Shown in pieces: positions 57,701 to 64,000 of a stretch of DNA of 64,000 nucleotides (position 1 is the first letter of the stretch; each line of letters starts with the position of its first letter). The DNA comes from Metellina segmentata. Taxonomy: Eukaryota > Arthropoda > Arachnida > Araneae > Tetragnathidae. The notes beneath the pieces were generated by a model. That model did not search any database, was not told the origin of the DNA, and saw nothing but the letters and a program-made list of their open reading frames with translations. The stretch spans positions 124,863,444-124,927,443 of the forward strand of contig OX375876.1 in assembly GCA_947359465.1 (NCBI GenBank), read 5' to 3'. The position numbers were made by a program, and so were the translations under genes.

Positions 57701-60700
57701 GAGGAGTTGCTCCTATAGCCACGGTGTCAAGGTTTTTTCAGTCTCCGCAAAGTGTGGAGTAGAGAGTACGTGTCCAGAGCACATCCTCACTTGCCTACGC
57801 TTATCTAGGGAGAATTTCTATAAGGATCCTTTGCTGGCCCTGGATTTTTTAAGGGTGTATGGTCTCATGGACGATGTCTAGCTGCCGCTAGACAGAGAAG
57901 GATTAGTAACAACAACGTAACGGTAACCTATGATACATATCATGATACCATTTGGACAGCAGATGTAAAATCTTTGTATGCTGTCAACTCTGTTTGCTAA
58001 AACAAAACATCCTTCACATCAGCCTTATCAGAGTAACTTTCTGAAAAACTAAGATTTTCCAAAAATATTTTTTTTTAATCGAAAAATAGTTCATATGTCG
58101 GATTGTGAATAACTTTGAATAAATGTCGCTGAATTATCATTACTGTTAAGTGCTTCATTGGTTTATTGTAATACAACTATTTATGTTTGTACTTTCAGGA
58201 TGAATTGTTTAAGGTATCCAGTGGCACTTTAACAAAGTTTTATATGGTGAGTTCTAACGTTATTATATTTTAAAGTGTATGAACAATCCGTGTTCCAGTT
58301 AACTTTTATGCTGCGGCAAACAAAGAATTGTTACCACTAAAATTTCGTTTACACCAGTTGCATGGTATAGATCTGTGTACGGTGGATGTTATCCCCCTTT
58401 TACGTGGCCGCTGGCATCAATCACCATTTACGAGCTGTCAGCAACTGACCCTCTAGAGGATTCATCCTTTTGTTCGGTATCCTAACCTGTCGACCATAAG
58501 ATGTGAACGCTTTGGGGGAAAGAAAGTTAGCTTCGGTTCCAGCGCCAAACAATACCATGAAAGAAAAGCGTCAGTCGCACATGCCATTCAAGGCTCTATT
58601 GCTCAAGTTAGGTAATTAGGTAAGGGGGATCGGACATGCAGGGGAAAGAGCCGATCCTGGAGACGATTGAAAAAATATAATCGCCGCAGCGTGAAGGTTA
58701 ATTAATTGAAAGGGAATTCTAAGCTCAAATTGATATCTATATAATTTTCATATTTCGTGTTATCCAAAATTGATTAAACTGTGTGATATCATCTCAGAAT
58801 ATCTCTCAAACTATATAACCAAGAAGTGAATTGAGTATATAAAGATCATATTTTCCCGCTTGCCCACACATATATCCGTTCTGAAATTTCCAGTCTTCTT
58901 TCCATGACGTCTAACTACAATACTGGAAATCTTAAATACAACACCTTGTAGAAAGCCTCCAGTAGCCTTGAAATTTCCACGATGCGTACGGAAATTCAAG
59001 GAATGATAAAAAAAATGATTAGCTTAGGAGCGTATATGCAATAGGGATGCGACATCGATGTCGATGTTTTGAAAACATCGATGTATTTGAGTCGTTTTTT
59101 TTTACATCGATGTTTATACGTTGTCGATGTTTTATTTTTAAATAAAAAATTACCCTTATAAAAATTTAAAAAATAACCAAGTAGAATAATTTTTATAATC
59201 AGTAAATTGAACATACTTTTAGACCAAAGTCGACAAAGGTGAAATGTCTGAAAACTAGAGATGCGACATCGATGTCTATGTATTCAAAACATTGATGTTT
59301 TATAAAAACATTGATGTATTGGAACCGATATCGCATCACTAATTGCTAAACCAGTTTTAAGATATGTTGGAAAAAGTTTATAAAAACATTGATGTATTTA
59401 CCATCGATTTATTGGAGCCGATGCTTGTTTAACAACGATGTTTTAACATTGTCGATGTTTTTACGTTGTCGAAAGTTTATTTTTTATTGAAAACAATAGT
59501 AAAAATTAAGTAAAAGTATAGTAAACCATAGTAAAAATAAAGAAAAGTAACCGTGAAACTAAGTATTTGTCAGTGATGGCGACATCCGTCACATCAGAAA
59601 GAGTTTTTTCCCTAACGGGTGGGATAGTTAGTGAAAAAAGAAGTAGGCTTAAGAAGGCGAAAGTTAACTAACTTCTTTTTAAACAAACTGTAAGTAATAA
59701 ATATGAGGACCAATAATAATTATAGGCCACAATATTTGTTATTTACAGTAAATAAAAATAAATATGTTGTGTTCCCTACTTTCTCAGTTGATAAATAATT
59801 AATAACAACTATCAATAATTACTGTTATGTACCTACCTAATTATACTTATAATCAGTAGTACCTATGTCAATTTGATGTAAATATTATTTTCTTTTATAT
59901 TATTCAATTTGAAAATAAATCAATTTTAGAAGAAAGGATTGTTAATAGTTCATATTAATTTTTTTGATTTTATGTGTTTTGACAGTTAAAAAAGTTTTAT
60001 TTATAAAATAGTAAACACGGTAAATTAAATCTAGTACCCCCCCCCCACTCCCGGGCGAGCATTAATGTTTGAGGTTGCTAAAGCAGTTTTCAGAAATGGT
60101 GGGATAAGTTTAAAGACACCGATGTTCAAAAACATCGATGTTTAAAAACACCGATGCTTAGAAAGATCTATGGTTTTCGATCGATGTATTATCAACATCG
60201 ATGTTTTGCTGTGAATGTCGCATTCCTAATATGCAAGTCATGTGGCCAGTATATGCAAATCTTGTGGCTCTCTTCAATATCACCCACATCCCAGTAGACG
60301 TATCGTGTTAAAATAGGGTCTTTCTGGGCAAGGCCTCAACCACGTGGGAAGCTCAGAGACAAGCTGACTGTTGTAACCCCTGTTGTCGTTGTAACCCACC
60401 ATTTCTGTTTGACTCACCACTTCAAAACTGATTTCTATGAAAACGTTGCGTATTTTTTGGCCTTTTTAATGTCACGAAAAACGACGTTTTCAATTTTCAA
60501 ATTGCCTTAGTTTACGTACACACCAAATCTGTGAATATAACACTGGATGAACTCTTTTAGGACGAATGTGCTGATCCCACTTCTGAAGATTCCTGCTCAA
60601 GATGGGGAGATGCGTTGGTAATTCTAAGCTTTTTCTTGAAAAACTTGTAGAAATGATAAATGTATTCGTATGCTGGATTATTTGGTTAATGAAAATTTAG

Positions 60701-63434
60701 AATAACTAGGGGGCTCCGCCCCCTGCTCGCTTTCGCTCGCCAACCCCCGGGGATTGCTACGCAATCCCATTTGGTTTGCTTCGCAAACCAACATTTCTTT
60801 CGCACAGTGAAACTATCTGAATAATTTGTATTATCCTAATTTCACTTTCCGGTCCATGACGTCACAGCGAGGGCTTCGCAACGTGCTCGCCGACCCCCGG
60901 GGATTGCTACGCAATCCCGTTTGGTTTGCTTCGCAAACCAATACCTCTTTCGCAAGTGATTTGACTTATTTTTACTTTAACACTTAATGCACCCTAAACT
61001 AATAGCCACATCAGTAAAAAATCTTCGGCATCTTGTTCCCTGTACAATTTTAAGTAAACCGTGTTAATCTAAAAACTTTACGATCTGTACTTTGTACTTT
61101 CTCGGTAAACCGTCTGAAAACAGAGGGAAAAAAGCGAGCCTATTTCCTCGCCAAATAAAAAGAAATCGTTTTCATGGCAATTGGTGCTACGATAAATTTG
61201 ATATCTGGCAAACCCGATAGTAAAAAATACAACCCTCCGCGAATGCAATGCTCCGCGAAATAAAAATTACGAAATTTGTGTCACCAACTTTTGATTGCAT
61301 CCAATTTATTTATTAACCGATTTCAAAAATAATAGTACCGTAAGAAAGAGTACATTCTGAGGTATACTGCGATATTTTTAAAATTAAAAACTAATAGTAA
61401 TAAGATATAGATACGGCAGTTTTAAAATAAAGTAACAAAAATGTCCCGATTTTTCCCGAATTTCAAAAAAATATTATCAAGAACCAAATTGAAATTTAAA
61501 AAAAAACTCGACGAGCTGCAAAAATTTACGTTGAGAGGTACTCTTAAAAAAAACTCACGACTGAAGACTGAAAATTTGAATGTGTTTTGCTCACTCGCGG
61601 AAGAATTTTCACTTCTTCAACTTTAACACTTAATAAAACCTAAACTAATAGCCGCATCGGAAAAAAATGTTAATAATTATCTAGGGAATACGATGAAGAA
61701 CAAAGCATGTTAATTTCATTTTTTCCCGATCAGTTCTTTCTCGGGAAACCGTCTAAAAATCGAGCTTAACAACACATTTTTCAATCCTGCGGCGGCGTTG
61801 GCGGCGGTAACTTTTTTTAATATAGAGAGATATCTTCATGATAACATAAATACAATACTAGCTAAGGATAATGCTGTTTATCATAGCCGATTTCGAAAGG
61901 CCTCCACATTTTACACTCAACACTTAGAATATAAAATACACACATAAATATTAAATTATGTTTTCCAATATTCCCGACCTCATTCATGGTCAATCGATTT
62001 TTGAAAATGGGTGAAAGTTTATTAGAAGATTGATATGCATATGCATAAATGGTGATAGGCGTGGTTGGTTTTATCCGCCGCCATCAACCTATTGTCCCTG
62101 ATATCGCTTTCGGTACAGAATAATAAATTTAGAACCATAGCACCTGGATAGCCTCCTAATATAAACTGTTGGGCGGTTTCAACGAGAAGGCTCTCCACCA
62201 TGATTCAGAAGATTTCTGAAAAGTTGTGAAAGGTGGTTAGAAGATTGATATATGCAAAAGCATAAATGGTGATCGTTGGCGTGGATGGTTTTACCCCCAT
62301 CAACTCATTGTCCCTGATACCACTTTCGGTACCGAACAATAAATTTAGAACCATAGAAGCTGCATAGCCTATATAAACTATAGGGCAGTTTGAAAGAGAA
62401 GGCAGTCCACCATGGGTCGGAAAATATTTGTAAAGGTGTGAAAGCTGATGATTTTTATGTGTATAAGCATGAATGGTAATCACCTTGGATGGTTTTTTCC
62501 ATGAACCCGTTGTCACTGCTATGGCACTATATATTTATGTTTATTTATATCACACACACGTTCAAATACGCGAATTAACGAAGGAGCAAACTAAAAAGAA
62601 GGGTTATTCAACCAAAAAACAAAGGTAAAAATGGAAGTTAAAACTAACTGTGCAAGCGCTGATAGCTGCAGGCATGGCATGGTAAGCAATATAATTTCTA
62701 TAACAAGAGGAAATTCAAAATAAAAAACAAAAATAAATTATTGAATATGAAAGTGTTGGTGGATCAGGGCATCGGTCAGGGATTCAGATTGATTGAAATT
62801 GATACAGACAACGCAATATGACGTTTTCTACGTATATGAGCAGCAAAGCGCTAAAATTTATTTTGCTCATATACTCTCCCAAACACTATTAAAAGCAAAT
62901 CAAAACAAAACATTAAAATAACATAAATTAAATCAAACCAGCAACACCAAGCCAGAAGATCTCATCAAATGCCGCTACCAACTTCGTCCAACCAAACGCC
63001 AATCATTAAGTTTCTCGCTTAACCACCAATTCGCTTAACGACATAGTTGTAAGAACGAAAACCGAAGGTTAAGTGATCAGTGCCTCTACACCTTATTCCT
63101 ATGCACAAGCTATGTTGTTTCTGGATACACGGTCAGATCATGCGTTACGCGTCAAAGTCAAAAGAATGAGTCCTACGGTTTAGCGAGAACTGCAAAATTG
63201 TTCCCTGAGAGAAAACCAAGAAAGATTTCTAGGCTATTTTCGAGAGTTGGCGAACGGAAAGGCAGATTATATCCTTAATTCGTTAAATTTCCATTATTAT
63301 TTGTTTAAAATTATTGCCTTTCATTCAGTCTTCAATTTTCAAAATATATCTCATATAATTACTTATTTTATTTTGTTCTACAGGATTGTACTCTGATGCT
63401 AGTAGAAGAAATGGATGAAGATAACCGTTGTTAA
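51665..63434 (+). CDS. Multi-exon gene for a small secreted cysteine-rich protein (family unknown)
   Basis: Exons at 51665-51776, 53087-53139, 56694-56798, 58199-58246, 60561-60617, possibly 62625-62681, and 63384-63434 join in one frame with GT-AG introns. The first intron is phase 1; later ones are all phase 0. The product has a signal peptide, no membrane segment, and about 119 mature residues with eight cysteines, or about 138 with ten if the cassette-like exon is used. The cysteine count is even in both forms, which suits a disulfide-stabilised extracellular protein. Acidic and serine-rich segments dominate. Mobile elements fill the introns but spare the exons and splice sites. I do not recognise a named family, and no function should be inferred beyond secretion. 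Confidence is high that this is a real gene, lower for the exact exon set. Confidence 0.75.
51854..51865 (+). CDS. Possible 12-base microexon
   Basis: AACTAG precedes and GTAAGG follows 12 bases that insert four codons (DILH) in frame between exons 1 and 3. Using the stronger upstream acceptor (TTTCAG at 51837) instead would create a stop at the next junction. Exon 1 also joins exon 3 directly in frame, so this piece may be skipped or not real. Confidence 0.25.
53087..53139 (+). CDS. Exon: GPDKDKMDGC segment
   Basis: 53 bases; acceptor TTTTCAG, donor GAG|GTATGT. Completes a split codon (G+AG) from exon 1, then encodes 17 residues including one cysteine (DGCLAILNNE). Confidence 0.7.
55095..55275. 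repeat. Diverged tandem repeat, about 40 bp units
   Basis: Four units beginning GATACGGACCTCCAAATA, GATATGGTCATCCAAATA, GATACGATCCTCCGAATA and GATGCGGGCTTCCAAGTA, spaced about 38-43 bp. A related GTAACCAGCCAGTCT word occurs at 54512 and 55034. Confidence 0.75.
55690..55905 (+). repeat. Dispersed repeat with internal repetition
   Basis: Shared with 41870-41995 (inverted). Internal words AGCAAAATTG(A/G), GATCTTGATGGA and GATATC recur, so it is itself a diverged duplication. Confidence 0.6.
56694..56798 (+). CDS. Exon: helical segment with one cysteine
   Basis: 105 bases, phase 0 at both ends. Acceptor TTTCATTCAATAG, donor CAG|GTGTGC. Encodes 35 residues beginning DFKSAGKYLSTHLAEKY and ending DTFCNSDDQ; the alternation suggests an amphipathic helix. 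Confidence 0.75.
56960..57104 (+). mobile_element. Helitron 3'-end fragment (family B) in an intron
   Basis: Contains GAAAAGAACTGTCACG and a perfect terminal hairpin GGCCACACAGTGGC followed by TAG; CTAG at 57101-57104 before T. The 5' part is absent. Confidence 0.75.
57535..57881 (+). pseudogene. Non-LTR retrotransposon C-terminal domain in an intron
   Basis: Reading ELYSIKKNKDLKTLRVPPSH, then RLACDRADQTALSSFASGHL, KCGVESTCPEHILTC and PLLALDFLRVYGLMDDV to a TAG at 57879-57881. The GHLRS and C.PEHIL.C (CCHC-like) blocks mark the C-terminal RNase H/zinc region of non-LTR retrotransposons that is abundant in arachnid genomes. It is 5'-truncated. Confidence 0.75.
58199..58246 (+). CDS. Exon: cysteine-free 16-residue segment
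   Basis: 48 bases, phase 0. Acceptor GTACTTTCAG, donor ATG|GTGAGT. Encodes DELFKVSSGTLTKFYM. Confidence 0.75.
58305..58705 (-). repeat. Dispersed repeat, family shared with 32890-33350
   Basis: Inverted copy relative to 32890-33350. Lies in the intron between 58247 and 60560. Confidence 0.75.
59042..60228 (+). mobile_element. hAT element, internally deleted
   Basis: Termini TAGGGATGCGACATCGATG and its inverted partner (ATGTCGCATTCCTA). A perfect 8 bp target duplication ATATGCAA lies at 59034-59041 and 60229-60236. 1187 bp. The only coding remnant is the hAT dimerisation domain. Subterminal regions are packed with ACATCGATGT words. It lies in an intron. Confidence 0.92.
59576..59671 (+). pseudogene. 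hAT transposase dimerisation-domain remnant
   Basis: MATSVTSERVFSLTGGIVSE and KRSRLKKAKVN: the conserved SERVFS..G..VS..R..L block at the C-terminus of hAT transposases. Nothing of the catalytic domain remains. Confidence 0.85.
60561..60617 (+). CDS. Exon: two-cysteine 19-residue segment
   Basis: 57 bases, phase 0. Acceptor ACTCTTTTAG, donor TTG|GTAATT. Encodes DECADPTSEDSCSRWGDAL. Confidence 0.75.
60706..61830 (-). mobile_element. Helitron (family A) in an intron, with internal duplication
   Basis: Minus orientation: starts TCTCTCTATATTAAAAAAAG (61830) beside host T at 61831. Ends with hairpin AGGGGGCGGAGCCCCCT and CTAG (60706-60709) beside host A at 60705. It contains two copies of the GGGGATTGCTACGCAATCCC..GGTTTGCTTCGC block (60754 and 60899) and two of the AACACTTAAT..CCTAAACTAATAGCC block (60980 and 61625). 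No Rep/helicase gene. Confidence 0.85.
61990..62530. repeat. Tandem repeat, about 210 bp units, in the last large intron
   Basis: Two and a half units: AGAAGATTGATATGCATATG near 62026, AGAAGATTGATATATGCAAA near 62238, and a third start GCTGATGATTTTTATGTG near 62444. Each is followed by GCATAAATGGTGAT-like and TTTAGAACCATAG words. Confidence 0.85.
62625..62681 (+). CDS. Possible cassette exon: two-cysteine 19-residue segment
   Basis: 57 bases, the same length as the preceding exon, phase 0 at both ends, and a very good donor ATG|GTAAGC. The acceptor (AACAAAG) lacks a pyrimidine tract, which lowers confidence. Encodes VKMEVKTNCASADSCRHGM. Its NCA..DSCRHG pattern resembles ECADPTSEDSCSRWG of the preceding exon, suggesting exon duplication. 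Confidence 0.4.
63384..63434 (+). CDS. Last coding exon
   Basis: Acceptor TTTTGTTCTACAG. 16 codons, DCTLMLVEEMDEDNRC, ending in TAA at 63432-63434. The protein terminates with a cysteine. Confidence 0.75.
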   Translation, partial: DCTLMLVEEMDEDNRC

Positions 63435-63522
63435 AAGGAACAACCTGATTTCTACTGAAAATAATTTTATTTTCAACGATTCTTGATATTCTTTTATTCC
63501 GTGTTTTTTCGTCCTTTATCTT

Positions 63523-63537
63523 AATAAATCCAATAAA
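63523..63537 (+). terminator. Polyadenylation signals
   Basis: AATAAA at 63523-63528 and again at 63532-63537, about 90-100 bases after the stop codon. A further AATAAA lies near 63605. Confidence 0.7.
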
Positions 63538-63540
63538 ATG

Positions 63541-64000
63541 AATCAGTTAATTTACGAAATCCATGTCATTCATGTCTTTTCATTTTCTTCTTTGTCAATT
63601 AATTCAATAAAACCAATATGAGCATAATTATGGCGCTATTTTTAATTTGTTATTACATTACACACGAAGTTATCAGGATAAGTCCATCTGTTTTAATATC
63701 CACGTCTATATTAATACATTTTCATAGCATAAGCTATTTCCAAATATTTGGAAAAGGATATAAAAATACTTAAAATCATTCAATGTTTTGAAAATTATGG
63801 AGATGAAGATTAATTTTAAAAACCACATGATTTTACTACAATTACAACTTTAACTTCAATTTTTGTGGAAACGAATATCTATACAAGCACGCCTACTGAT
63901 AATATAAATGTAATTTTGCTTCTCGGTATCTGGCAATGCCAGAATGAATGTTTAACTTTTAATTCCATTTAGAATTCTGAGTTTATGTAACTGAGTTAGG
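63541..64000. other. Intergenic sequence after the secreted-protein gene
   Basis: AT-rich; nothing supported up to the window edge. Confidence 0.4.

Noticed and set aside
61621..61830. Separate Helitron copy
   Set aside because: It has only the 5' terminus; the matching 3' terminus with correct A/T flanks is at 60706, so it is part of one element.
1..64000. CRISPR arrays, operons or prophage
   Set aside because: Repeats are of eukaryotic transposon type, genes are intron-containing or retroelement-derived, and no prokaryotic signals were seen.

Overview
This is a eukaryotic, AT-rich and intron-containing window with no bacterial-style operons. Its content (Gypsy, Copia and BEL/Pao LTR elements, a Jockey-type LINE, Tc1, mariner, hAT, Harbinger and Helitron DNA elements, tRNA-derived SINEs) points to an arthropod. 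The style of the Gypsy gag and of the LINE C-terminal domain suggests an arachnid, but that is inference only. I estimate that more than half of the window is recognisable mobile DNA.

Layout. 1-4652: a left-truncated Gypsy element on the minus strand. 5392-12033: a second minus-strand Gypsy element with paired 265/264 bp LTRs and a 4 bp target duplication. Its reverse transcriptase is missing, and in its place sits a Harbinger remnant (transposase plus MADF gene) that itself carries a complete small Helitron. 12034-15440: Helitron and SINE fragments and unassigned AT-rich DNA. 15697-21682: a complete BEL/Pao element with a 5 bp target duplication, inserted in the middle of a small CxxC zinc-finger-like reading frame (15441-21791, minus). 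22687-29617: a Copia element on the minus strand whose 5' LTR is split by two joined Jockey-type LINE pieces. 29671-31266: two inverted-repeat elements around a zinc-finger/transposase remnant. 31800-36700: duplicated AT-rich DNA, a dispersed repeat, a decayed LINE and a Tc1 tail. 36998-43100: a cluster of Helitrons and Helitron fragments in both orientations. 43665-45575: a decayed mariner broken by an insertion that contains a hAT-type MITE. 46625-49042: a Tc1-like transposase split by an internally deleted LTR element. 50715-50855: a second SINE family.

51308-63540 holds the one convincing host gene, on the plus strand. It has a TATA box and initiator, a signal-peptide exon, five or six short downstream coding exons (most of them phase 0) with good splice sites, a stop codon and polyadenylation signals. 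It encodes a small secreted cysteine-rich protein of about 141 residues (about 160 with a cassette-like exon). I do not recognise its family. All mobile elements in this 12 kb stretch lie in its introns.

Many element boundaries are defined here from matching termini and target-site duplications, so the order of insertion can often be read directly. Most element genes are pseudogenes. The least damaged reading frames are Copia gag/integrase, the second Gypsy integrase, BEL pol and the LINE ORF1.
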